The position numbers were made by a program, and so were the translations under genes. The notes beneath the pieces were generated by a model. That model was not told the origin of the DNA, did no database searches, and saw nothing but the letters and a program-made list of their open reading frames with translations. Source: Chitinophaga lutea (lineage in GTDB: Bacteria; Bacteroidota; Bacteroidia; Chitinophagales; Chitinophagaceae). Taken from it: a stretch of 64,000 bases of DNA. Position 1 is the first letter of the stretch. Every line of letters starts with the position of its first letter. Of this stretch, positions 1 through 7,347 are shown in pieces. The stretch covers positions 1,736,001 through 1,800,000 of the forward strand of contig NZ_RPDH01000002.1 of NCBI RefSeq assembly GCF_003813775.1. Direction: 5' to 3'.

Positions 1-1
1 G

Positions 2-1645
2 CCCGGCCGGCCGTTCCGCAACAAAACGACCTTCGAGTTTGAAGTGGATGATTATAACGAGTATTTCCTCAACCAGCTGTTTGAACTGCTGACGGAATAC
101 GGCCCGGTGCATGAAGTATGGTTCGACGGCGCTCATCCCAAAACCAAAGGCGGTCAGCAATACAATTACGCCGCCTGGAAAAAACTGATCCACACACTGG
201 CCCCGAAAGCGGTGATTTTCGGAAGAGAAGATGTACGCTGGTGCGGCAACGAATCGGGGAAAACCCGTGCAGAAGAATGGAACGTGCTCCCCTACTCCAC
301 CAATCCCACAACAGCCAGTCATTTCCCGGACATGACAAAGGATTTCCTCGGCCAGCGCTCCGAACTGGCAGGCGCGCGTTTTCTGCACTACCAGCAGGCG
401 GAAACGAATACCTCCATCCGTGAAGGATGGTTTTACCGCGACGATCACCGGCAGAAAGTGCGCAGCGCGGACGATGTGTTCGATATTTATGAACGCTCTG
501 TAGGCGGCAATTCCACTTTCCTGCTCAACATCCCGCCCAACCGCGAAGGACGTTTCTCCCCTACCGATTCCGCAGTATTGTACGAAACCGGCCGCAGGAT
601 AAAAGCCACTTACGGCGCCAGCCTGTTCCGCGGCGCGAAAGGCCCGCAGGCGATACTCGACGGCAATGCCAACACGGCATTCAACCTCCCCGGCACTACC
701 GGCGCGATCGACATCACGACACCTGCACCGGTCACGATCAACCGTATCGTCATCCAGGAAGCGGTGCGCACCAGCAGCGAACGGGTGGAAAAACATGCAG
801 TGGATGCATGGATAGACGGGCAGTGGAAAGAGATCGCCACATCCACCAACATCGGATACAAACGTATTTTACGTTTCCCGGATGTGACAGCCGCCCGCTT
901 CCGCGTGCGCATCATCGAATCACGGTTTGCACCGGCAATCAGTCATATATCGGCACATTATTTCAAAAGCCGTCCACCGCAGCTGTCCATCACCCAGTCG
1001 GTTGACGGGCTTGTTGCCATTGCGCCGCTGCAACAGGAATTCAACTGGAAGCCCCATGGAGAGAATGCCACAAAAAACCTCTCCACGTTCGACATCTATT
1101 ACACCACAGACGGTTCTGCGCCCGGCACCGGCTCCGCGAAATACACCGCGCCGTTCCGCATGCCGCCTGGTGAAGTGAGGGCTGTTTCGGTGCAGGGGAA
1201 AGATCAAAGCGACGTGTTCCGCCAGGCCATCGGTCTGATCAAACAACACTGGAAATTATCAGCCGCCAGCAGCGAACGCAACAGGCGCCCCGCAACCGCG
1301 GCATTCGACGCCAACAGCAAAACGTTCTGGCAATCGGCCGACGGCGGGCCGCACAGTATCACGATCGATCTCGGCGCAACGCACCAGTTGAAAGGGTTTG
1401 CTTACACGCCGCAAACCGTGAACGCAGAAGGCATGATGGCCAAAGGCCGCCTGATGGTGAGCCAGGACGGGCAACAATGGCAGCTGGCGGAGCCATTCGA
1501 ATTCGGGAACCTCATCAACGATCCCGTTACCCGGCACCACTACTTCCGTAATAGCGTATCTGCACGATATGTAAGGATCGAAGCCACTGAAACGGCGGCG
1601 GGCAGCCCCTCGCTGACGATCGCGGAACTCGATTTCTTCGAGTAG
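2..1645 (+). CDS. Alpha-L-fucosidase, GH29, with F5/8 and chitobiase-like C-terminal domains (5' truncated)
   Basis: Glycoside hydrolase that releases terminal L-fucose; the frame is open from base 2, so the start lies outside the window and the GTG at 44 is internal. Counting from that GTG, the end of the GH29 barrel is visible with the probable nucleophile Asp28 in VHEVWFDGA. It is followed by a discoidin/F5-8-like beta-sandwich (~205-310), a chitobiase C-terminal-like domain with FDIYYTTDGSAPG (~345-400), and a second F5/8-type domain (~405-533). Such added domains usually bind carbohydrate. A second, shorter GH29 enzyme lies at 39.5-41.0 kb. The gene ends in TAG just before a strong hairpin. 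The family call is secure; the linkage specificity cannot be read from the sequence. Confidence 0.93.
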   Translation, partial: PGRPFRNKTTFEFEVDDYNEYFLNQLFELLTEYGPVHEVWFDGAHPKTKGGQQYNYAAWKKLIHTLAPKAVIFGREDVRWCGNESGKTRAEEWNVLPYSTNPTTASHFPDMTKDFLGQRSELAGARFLHYQQAETNTSIREGWFYRDDHRQKVRSADDVFDIYERSVGGNSTFLLNIPPNREGRFSPTDSAVLYETGRRIKATYGASLFRGAKGPQAILDGNANTAFNLPGTTGAIDITTPAPVTINRIVIQEAVRTSSERVEKHAVDAWIDGQWKEIATSTNIGYKRILRFPDVTAARFRVRIIESRFAPAISHISAHYFKSRPPQLSITQSVDGLVAIAPLQQEFNWKPHGENATKNLSTFDIYYTTDGSAPGTGSAKYTAPFRMPPGEVRAVSVQGKDQSDVFRQAIGLIKQHWKLSAASSERNRRPATAAFDANSKTFWQSADGGPHSITIDLGATHQLKGFAYTPQTVNAEGMMAKGRLMVSQDGQQWQLAEPFEFGNLINDPVTRHHYFRNSVSARYVRIEATETAAGSPSLTIAELDFFE

Positions 1646-1676
1646 CTGCATGTGCGGCAAAGATATTGTAACAAAA

Positions 1677-1700
1677 AAGGCGGGAGTTTCATCCCGCCTT
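1677..1700. terminator. Bidirectional Rho-independent terminator
   Basis: A perfect 9-bp stem (AAGGCGGGA / TCCCGCCTT) with a 6-base loop, with A-rich sequence before and T-rich sequence after. It lies between the fucosidase stop on the plus strand and the end of the convergent minus-strand gene, so it can serve both. Confidence 0.85.
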
Positions 1701-1705
1701 TTCTG

Positions 1706-2055
1706 TTACATCTTTTTATAATTCGAATATTCGTTGACCGTGATCATTTCCACCGGCCTGCCCAACACCCGCAAGCTGCTCGAAACTTCCTCCCGCAGCG
1801 GCAGGTAACGTTTCCTGTCTTCCATATACCGATAGGTAACATTACGGCAGGTACGTCATGAACGGAATACCGTTTGTTCCTGAGATCGCAGACGCGGCTG
1901 CTGTCGATAAAGCAGTGAAAAGACAGGGCTACACCGTTGTAGCCGGTATTCCGTACAAAATAGATCTTGCCCGTTCCGGCTGCATCCTGTGCGAAAGCGG
2001 ATACAGATAAGCACAGTGCAACAAATGCCGTCAGGGTGGTTTTTAAAAATTCCAT
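1706..2055 (-). pseudogene. Small exported DUF2846-like protein, frameshifted
   Basis: The first ~75 codons from the ATG at 2055 encode a signal peptide (MEFLKTTLTAFVALCLSVSAFA) and a DUF2846-like core (GKIYFVRNTGYNGVALSFHCF, LRNKRYSVHDVPA). In that frame the tail then becomes an implausible Cys/Arg-rich run ending at 1744. Adding one base near 1845 (ACGGC to ACCGGC on the plus strand) restores VHDVPAGNVTYRYMEDRKR and an open frame to TAA at 1706, about 116 aa in total. The length (350 nt) is exactly one base short of a whole number of codons. The gene lies 17 bases after the 270-aa gene and probably shares its promoter. It is either a real loss of frame or a base-calling error. The DUF2846 assignment is by memory of the pattern and is tentative. 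Confidence 0.7.
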
Positions 2056-2072
2056 ACGACGAATGAGGGATT

Positions 2073-2885
2073 TTATTTCGTGTAAAGTGGAGAGCGTTTC
2101 AACAGATATTCCAGGGTGTTTTTATAGGCATCCTGTGTGTTCCAGAATGAAGTTCTGTCCTGGTCGTACACGCTGGTGCCCTTGTCGTTATATATGGCCA
2201 GGCTGAGTTTGGTCTGGAAATTCTGCGTGGCTGTGCCATAGGAATATGCATTGACCTTGCGGTCTTTGTCGTCGTCCTTGGATTTGGCGGTACCGGAAAC
2301 GGACTGGTAAGTTGTTTGTGTGGTTTTATTCATATTCACGACGCCATCCACCACATATTCAACACCAAGCATATTGCACAGATCATCCATCGTATACCCC
2401 TTGATATTCTGACGGTTGATGCCGGCTTTGATCAGCATGGCGTTGGTAGTGCGGGGATTAAGGATGGTGAAGACGCCCGCATGTTTGCTCATATAGGAAA
2501 AACATTCGTTCTGCACCTGCTCGCTGATAGCATCGTCTGCCGGCTGACCATCGCGGACGAAAGTAAAAGGCAGTATCGCCACTTTGTTGTGGTGGTCTTC
2601 CAGGCCCGGGCTGTTCTGCGGTTTTTCAGCGGATGCCTGCGGCTGGTTGTTGAAAACCTGGATACGGCCGCTACCGAAAGTGATCTTCATGATTTCGGCC
2701 TTTTTGATATTGTATACCAGCGTTTCGCCGGCATAGGCGAATTCCACGTCGCCGTCGTTGATTTTAACCACCTTACCGGTGAGCTCTTCCCCGTTGAGTT
2801 TGAGAATAACGTCGTTTTTAAGGGATTGGGCAAAAGAGATCAATACCGCCAGCAAAAGCGTGATAGATGCGAAAATTTTTTTCAT
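2073..2885 (-). CDS. Exported protein with CsgG/TolB-like domain
   Basis: A 270-aa protein with a signal peptide (residues 1-19, ending LISFAQS). An N-terminal small beta domain typical of Bacteroidota follows (DVILKLNGEELTGKVVKI, then IKKAEIMKITF). After a short linker, KVAILPFTFVRDGQ begins a CsgG/TolB N-terminal-like alpha/beta fold (~100-200) seen in periplasmic proteins that bind outer-membrane lipoproteins or peptidoglycan factors. It heads a two-gene unit with the frameshifted DUF2846-like gene. A perfect TATATTTG -7 element lies at 2909-2916. Its role is probably envelope-related, but no substrate or partner can be named. The domain call is moderately confident. Confidence 0.65.
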   Translation of the reverse strand: MKKIFASITLLLAVLISFAQSLKNDVILKLNGEELTGKVVKINDGDVEFAYAGETLVYNIKKAEIMKITFGSGRIQVFNNQPQASAEKPQNSPGLEDHHNKVAILPFTFVRDGQPADDAISEQVQNECFSYMSKHAGVFTILNPRTTNAMLIKAGINRQNIKGYTMDDLCNMLGVEYVVDGVVNMNKTTQTTYQSVSGTAKSKDDDKDRKVNAYSYGTATQNFQTKLSLAIYNDKGTSVYDQDRTSFWNTQDAYKNTLEYLLKRSPLYTK

Positions 2886-2908
2886 GCTATTTTAAATTAG
2901 GGTTGATG

Positions 2909-2916
2909 CAAATATA
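2909..2916 (-). promoter_or_regulatory. Bacteroidota -7 promoter element (TATATTTG)
   Basis: Exact match to TAnnTTTG, 24 bases before the ATG at 2885. A TTG lies upstream but at 17 bases, slightly closer than the usual 19-21. Confidence 0.55.
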
Positions 2917-2954
2917 AAGAAATACGGCTTATCCAATCCGCCGTGACTGCCATA

Positions 2955-4208
2955 CTACAACTGCAAAGGCATTAAACCAGGCGCCGGGCGCCGCCCCGAA
3001 GCCGCGCCCAGTATGGCAACAGCGCTGCAAAAGGCGATCACCGCCACAGCGGGAAATATCACCGCTTTGTCGCCGGTCGCGTCGATCAGCCGGCCCATCA
3101 ACGGCTCGCCGATAGCGGCGAACACATACGCCACCATGTTCATGACGCCTGTGCCGGTGCCCACGTAACTTTGCCCCAGCAGTTCCGGGGCCAGCGGCCA
3201 GAAGTTCGCCTGCGGGCCGTAGGAAAAGAAACCAGCACAAAACACCAGCACACCGATGGTGACGCCGCTTTTCACGTTGAGCATATAGATCAATGCAGAC
3301 AGCAGGCCGCAGATCATCATGCCGGTAAAGATCGACGCCACCCGGTTACCGCCGAACAGCCGGTCGGAGATGAACCCGAACGCAAACGCGCCCACCGCCA
3401 TACCTGCCGGCAACAGCACACTGATCCAGACTTTCGAAGGGGCGCCGGTGAAATCAGTGCTCAGGAAATATAACGGGATCCAGAAGATCAGCGCATAACG
3501 CGCCATGCTTTGAAAACCCAGCGACAGGCATACGACCAGGAAACGTTTGTTGCCCAGCACGGCAGCATATGCCTGTTGCCAGCCCGGGCGGGTGTTACGC
3601 TCTACTTCTTCCGGCGAGATTTCCCGTGGGGCGTTCCGCACGAAAATGAAGAAGATGATCACCACGCCTGCAAGAAATAATACCGGGATGCGGAAAACAC
3701 TGCGCCAGTTTTCTTCCACGAGAAGGATGGAGAAGACATAGGTAACAACAGACGACAAACCCGCGGACATGGTGTACAGACCGTACGCCAGCCCTTTGTT
3801 ACCGCTGCGCCACCAGTTGGCGATGATGCGGCTGCCGGAGGCCCAGGCCATCGACTGAAAATATCCATTCAGGCACCACAGCACCAGTATCACTATATAC
3901 GAATCCGAAAAACTGATCAGGATGTTTGCCGCTGCGGATAACAAACCGCCAACCGCGATCATGTGTTTCGGGCTGAACCTGTCTGCCAGGTTGCCGTTGA
4001 TCAGCTGCCCTACCGCATAGCCCGCCAGCATGGCGAAACTGATCCACCCTATTTTTTCGAACGAAATATGCAATGTGTCTGCCAGCTGGTGCGAAGCCCA
4101 GCCGAAGTTATGGCGGCCCGTATAAAAAAACAGGTAGCAGCACATTGTGAGCAACAGCATCCTCCACCGCCCGCTTTCCTCGGGCGTGCGCATGTTTTGT
4201 GGTTCCAT
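2955..4208 (-). CDS. MFS transporter, organophosphate:phosphate antiporter (OPA/GlpT) type
   Basis: A 417-aa inner-membrane carrier with about 12 hydrophobic segments. The start (CCYLFFYTGRHNFGWASHQL) and the loop GNLADRFSPKHMIAVGG are typical of the OPA branch, which exchanges glycerol-3-phosphate, hexose phosphates, phosphoglycerate or phosphonates for phosphate. It is divergent from the XRE-cupin regulator and shares its intergenic region, which contains a TTTCCT-N5-GAAA dyad at 4304-4318. The neighbouring secreted phosphatase-superfamily enzyme supports a phosphorus-containing or dephosphorylated substrate. The MFS call is secure; the substrate is inferred from family and context. Confidence 0.85.
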   Translation of the reverse strand: MEPQNMRTPEESGRWRMLLLTMCCYLFFYTGRHNFGWASHQLADTLHISFEKIGWISFAMLAGYAVGQLINGNLADRFSPKHMIAVGGLLSAAANILISFSDSYIVILVLWCLNGYFQSMAWASGSRIIANWWRSGNKGLAYGLYTMSAGLSSVVTYVFSILLVEENWRSVFRIPVLFLAGVVIIFFIFVRNAPREISPEEVERNTRPGWQQAYAAVLGNKRFLVVCLSLGFQSMARYALIFWIPLYFLSTDFTGAPSKVWISVLLPAGMAVGAFAFGFISDRLFGGNRVASIFTGMMICGLLSALIYMLNVKSGVTIGVLVFCAGFFSYGPQANFWPLAPELLGQSYVGTGTGVMNMVAYVFAAIGEPLMGRLIDATGDKAVIFPAVAVIAFCSAVAILGAASGRRPAPGLMPLQL

Positions 4209-4293
4209 GAGGCAAATGATTTAAGAGAGCATTCCTGTTATCCGAATACTCCGAAAACTGATCATACAAACGAGGTTCACTGTGGCGTGCAGC

Positions 4294-4372
4294 GACTTAA
4301 CTATTTCCTGACACGAAACTATATTTCTTATTCGTTAATTTAGCGGTGTTATTCTTAAATAATCGTTAAGTC
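4294..4372. repeat. Spaced inverted repeat GACTTAAC / GTTAAGTC in the divergent promoter region
   Basis: The 8-bp arms at 4294-4301 and 4365-4372 are exact reverse complements 63 bases apart. They flank the region that must hold both the transporter and regulator promoters. This could be a second operator or chance. Confidence 0.35.
4304..4318. promoter_or_regulatory. Candidate operator 1 of the XRE-cupin regulon (TTTCCT-N5-GAAA)
   Basis: TTTCCTGACACGAAA, a dyad TTTCCT-nnn-ACGAAA with one mismatch, between the transporter and regulator genes. The same motif recurs before the phosphatase-like gene (5020-5034) and twice before the alcohol dehydrogenase (7237-7251, 7258-7272). Confidence 0.6.
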
Positions 4373-4374
4373 AT

Positions 4375-4995
4375 ATGCACGAGGAATCACAACAGGATGC
4401 GGTGAACAGCGGGCACCTTGTCTATCACCGGATAGGCGGGCTGATCCGCCGCTACAGAAAGGAAAAAGGCCTGAAGCTGCTGGATCTTTCCGGTGTTACC
4501 GGCATTAAATCGGCGATGCTTTCAAAGATCGAGAACGGCCGCATGCTCCCCACCATCCCCACACTTTTTACCATTATCCAGAAACTGGGCATCAAAACAG
4601 AAACCTTTTTCGCCGAGCTGAGCGCGGAGGACAATTTTCCCGGGTATATTTTTATCCCGAAAGACAGTTATACGGCTTACGAAAAAGAAGAAGGCGCTAC
4701 CGGCTTCGAATATCAATCCATCTTCGAAAACAACTTTGCAGGCGGCGCGTTCCAGATCTCGCTATTGACGCTGCGACCCGGTGCACGGCGGCAACAGGTC
4801 ACTACTTCCGCTTACGAATACCTGTATGTACTGAGCGGCAAGCTGCAATACCAGCTCGAAGACAAAACCTTCGATCTTTCTGAAGGCGATTCACTGTTTT
4901 TCGACGGCAACATTGCCCACGTGCCCATCAATCATAAGAAAAACACCACCGTACGCCTGTTGGTCATGTATTTCTTTGGTGAATTGAGCCGGTAA
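4375..4995 (+). CDS. XRE-family regulator with C-terminal cupin domain
   Basis: A 206-aa cytoplasmic transcription factor. Residues ~22-77 form a Cro/C1-type helix-turn-helix (GLIRRYRKEKGLKLLDLSGV, AMLSKIENGRMLPTIPTLF). Residues ~125-200 form a cupin-2 barrel (TLRPGARRQQ, YLYVLSGKLQYQL, GDSLFFDGNIAHVPIN) that probably senses a small ligand. Proteins of this architecture commonly control a neighbouring catabolic gene set. It is divergent from the transporter and 75 bases ahead of the phosphatase-like gene. The recurring TTTCCT-N5-GAAA dyad is its likely binding site and implies autoregulation. The start is the ATG at 4375. The domain calls are secure; target genes are inferred. Confidence 0.88.
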   Translation: MHEESQQDAVNSGHLVYHRIGGLIRRYRKEKGLKLLDLSGVTGIKSAMLSKIENGRMLPTIPTLFTIIQKLGIKTETFFAELSAEDNFPGYIFIPKDSYTAYEKEEGATGFEYQSIFENNFAGGAFQISLLTLRPGARRQQVTTSAYEYLYVLSGKLQYQLEDKTFDLSEGDSLFFDGNIAHVPINHKKNTTVRLLVMYFFGELSR

Positions 4996-5019
4996 CAAAT
5001 TTACTGAATGGAAATTAAT

Positions 5020-5034
5020 TTTCCTATAAAGAAA
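5020..5034. promoter_or_regulatory. Candidate operator 2 of the XRE-cupin regulon
   Basis: TTTCCTATAAAGAAA, 35 bases before the ATG of the phosphatase-like gene. It has the same spacing and arms as operator 1 and lies just upstream of a possible -7 element (TATCTTGA). Confidence 0.6.
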
Positions 5035-5069
5035 TTTCTGTTTTATCTTGACCGGAAATTTTTATTGTT

Positions 5070-5960
5070 ATGATATCAGTAAAATCCACCCGGTTGCTGG
5101 TGGCATGCCTCTTCATCTTGTGCCACCAGGCCATCGCCCAGCGCACACCGAAGCACATTATCCTGATCGGTTCGGACGGGTTCGGGGCCTATGCATTTCA
5201 ACAATCTCAGACGCCGGTGCTGCGCGGAATGATGCAAAAAGGTTCCTGGACGTTGCATGCCAGGACCGTACTTCCTTCCTCCAGTGCTCCCAACTGGGCG
5301 TCAATGGTAATGGGCGCCGGGCCTGAGTTACATGGGTATACCACCTGGGGCAGTAAAAAGCCCGATCTGCCGGCAAGAGTGCTGGATGAATACGGCATGT
5401 TCCCCACCGTGTATGCCCTGCTGCGCAAGGCCCGGCCGCAAAGCGAGATTGGTGTCATTTACGAGTGGGACGGCATCGGCTACCTTTTCCCGAAAGCAGC
5501 CGTGAATAAAGATCAAAATTCAGATGGCGATGTAGCGGTTGCCGCGGCCGCCTGCGATTACATCAAATCAAAGAAGCCGGCCTTCCTTTTTGTGCACCTG
5601 CACGATGTGGACAGCGTGGGTCATAAAGTAGGTCACGGCACGCCGGAATATTATGCCGCCATCGAGCGCACCGATACGCACGTCGGAGAAATTCTACAGG
5701 CCATCCGCGACGCCGGCATGGAGCAAAACACCGTTGTTATTTTCACGGCCGACCATGGCGGCATCAATAAAGGCCACGGCGCGATTTCGATGAATGAAAT
5801 GGAAATCCCATGGATCGTAAAGGGCCCCGGCATCCGGCAGAACCATGAGGTACAGGGCAGCGTCATGACCTTCGACACGGCCGCCACCATTGCCCGGCTC
5901 TTCGGGCTGGTGCAGCCGCAGGTCTGGATTGGCAAGGCCATTACGGAAATTTTCAAATAG
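5070..5960 (+). CDS. Exported alkaline-phosphatase-superfamily hydrolase (phosphodiesterase/phosphatase type)
   Basis: A 296-aa enzyme with a signal peptide cut near residue 24 (HQAIAQ). Superfamily metal-site motifs are visible: IILIGSDGFGA (Asp36), PSSSAPNWASM where Ser72 sits at the usual Thr/Ser nucleophile position, HLHDVDSVGH, FTADHGG and a late GHG. It therefore likely hydrolyses a phospho- or sulfo-ester, or a phosphonate, in the periplasm using two metal ions. Nucleotide pyrophosphatases usually have Thr at this position; Ser suggests a separate subgroup. It lies downstream of the XRE regulator and upstream of a strong terminator. The fold is secure; the substrate is unknown. Confidence 0.85.
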   Translation: MISVKSTRLLVACLFILCHQAIAQRTPKHIILIGSDGFGAYAFQQSQTPVLRGMMQKGSWTLHARTVLPSSSAPNWASMVMGAGPELHGYTTWGSKKPDLPARVLDEYGMFPTVYALLRKARPQSEIGVIYEWDGIGYLFPKAAVNKDQNSDGDVAVAAAACDYIKSKKPAFLFVHLHDVDSVGHKVGHGTPEYYAAIERTDTHVGEILQAIRDAGMEQNTVVIFTADHGGINKGHGAISMNEMEIPWIVKGPGIRQNHEVQGSVMTFDTAATIARLFGLVQPQVWIGKAITEIFK

Positions 5961-5965
5961 ACAAA

Positions 5966-5998
5966 GCCGCGCCTGTCAAGCGCGGCTTTTTGTTTTTT
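5966..5998 (+). terminator. Rho-independent terminator
   Basis: GCCGCGC / GCGCGGC stem (5966-5972, 5980-5986) with a 7-base loop followed by TTTTTGTTTTTT. It closes the phosphatase-like gene and faces the convergent alcohol dehydrogenase gene. Confidence 0.9.
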
Positions 5999-6078
5999 CA
6001 TTACCAGTTCCGGATGGGCCATCATCTGATTCAAATCACGGACATCGCCGTATATACGTTTCCGTTTGTTTTCGTCGT

Positions 6079-7182
6079 CTATAGCCTGACACCCACACGC
6101 AGGGGCCTGTTCGCCAGGGCATATTCAAACGCCTCTTTCGCCGCTTCGAGCGGAAATTCCTTTTCCACCAAGCTGCCGAATGGATATTTCTCCCAATTCC
6201 CCCGCATAAAATCAAAGGCATATCTGAAGTCGTCGAAATTATAGTTGTGCAGGCCTTTAATGGTCAGCAGGTTGCGGATAATGTATTCGGGACTGAACTG
6301 CAAAGGCCGTGTGTTGAACACTGCGCCGATCCACACCGCGCATCCGCCGATGCCCAGGCACGACAAGCCAAACTCCATAGCCTCCGGCGAACCGCTCATA
6401 TCGAAAGCGATGTCGATCCCTTTTCCGCCGGTGCGTTCACGAAGGATTCCGCGCAGTTCCGCCTGATCGTTTTTCATGTCGAACAGCCCGTCGGCGCCAA
6501 AGCGCTGTGCATCGTCCACTCTTTTCGCCGTAATATCTGCCGCCGCAATCCATGCCGCACCAGCCTCCCTGCACATCGCTGCACAGGTAATGCCCAAATG
6601 TCCCATACCGGTGATGAGGATGTTTTTATCCTTCACATCGCCCGCCATGCGCAACGCGCCGGCTACGGTGGCTACCGAACAGTTGATGGTAGCCGCCACG
6701 GATGCCGGCATGTTTTCCGGGAGTTTGATAATGCCGGTATGCGCTTTCAACACACAAAATTCCGCCAGCCCCCCATGAAAGGCCTCCTCGCCCGACACCC
6801 GCACGTGCCCATATTTATAGAGGCCGTCCCCTTTTTGCGGCATGCCGCGCAGCGAATGAAACGATGCCGGGTCGCTCGAAAAAATCGTCCACGTTACACG
6901 ATCGCCGGGCTGCAATGGTTCTCCAAACAAATCAACACCGGGATGATCTGGATGCAGTTGTACGATCTCCCCTACGATCTCGTGCCCAAGCACCGTGGGA
7001 CAAGGTTCCTGCCGCAGGCCGCAATAGGTGTGCAGATCGCTGCCGCAGATGGTGGTGTAGATGTTTCGTACGAGCATTTCGCCGGGCTGCAATGCCCGAA
7101 CACGCAGCTCTTTGAGGCGGAACGGCTCCCCCGGGCCGTCGAACAGGGCCAGTTTGCCGTGTAATGCGGAATGTTCTGTCAT
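6079..7182 (-). CDS. Zinc-dependent alcohol dehydrogenase (MDR), similar to the phosphonate-associated group
   Basis: A 367-aa medium-chain dehydrogenase oxidising an alcohol with NAD(P). Catalytic-zinc motifs are TTICGSDLHTY and VLGHEIVGEI (~50-75). The nucleotide-binding motif is ITGMGHLGITCAA (~195). The long loop (FGEPLQPGDRVTWTIFSSDP) and CSVATVAGA resemble zinc alcohol dehydrogenases repeatedly found beside phosphonate-catabolism genes (HpnZ-like). No four-Cys structural zinc loop is obvious. Two operator-like dyads 21 bp apart precede it, matching those of the XRE-regulated genes, so it probably belongs to that regulon although it faces the phosphatase gene. The enzyme class is secure; the phosphonate link is inferred. 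Confidence 0.85.
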   Translation of the reverse strand: MTEHSALHGKLALFDGPGEPFRLKELRVRALQPGEMLVRNIYTTICGSDLHTYCGLRQEPCPTVLGHEIVGEIVQLHPDHPGVDLFGEPLQPGDRVTWTIFSSDPASFHSLRGMPQKGDGLYKYGHVRVSGEEAFHGGLAEFCVLKAHTGIIKLPENMPASVAATINCSVATVAGALRMAGDVKDKNILITGMGHLGITCAAMCREAGAAWIAAADITAKRVDDAQRFGADGLFDMKNDQAELRGILRERTGGKGIDIAFDMSGSPEAMEFGLSCLGIGGCAVWIGAVFNTRPLQFSPEYIIRNLLTIKGLHNYNFDDFRYAFDFMRGNWEKYPFGSLVEKEFPLEAAKEAFEYALANRPLRVGVRL

Positions 7183-7236
7183 GGGTGCGGGTGCCCACTT
7201 TTGTTGGAGTACCTGAAGACAAAGATGGGAAAATTA

Positions 7237-7272
7237 TTTCCTTAAAAGAAAATAATATTTCCTGTTAGGAAA
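7237..7272. promoter_or_regulatory. Candidate operators 3 and 4 of the XRE-cupin regulon (tandem)
   Basis: TTTCCTTAAAAGAAA (7237-7251) and TTTCCTGTTAGGAAA (7258-7272). The second has perfect 6-bp arms. They start 21 bp apart, two helical turns, so two dimers could bind the same face. A near -7 element (CATCTTTG on the minus strand, 7/8) lies between them and the dehydrogenase start. Confidence 0.62.
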
Positions 7273-7347
7273 AATTATTTTCATTCAAGCCACGGTTTTC
7301 ATGCCGAAATCCAGGCATGGGATAACCGAAATACTTTAGCACGACGG

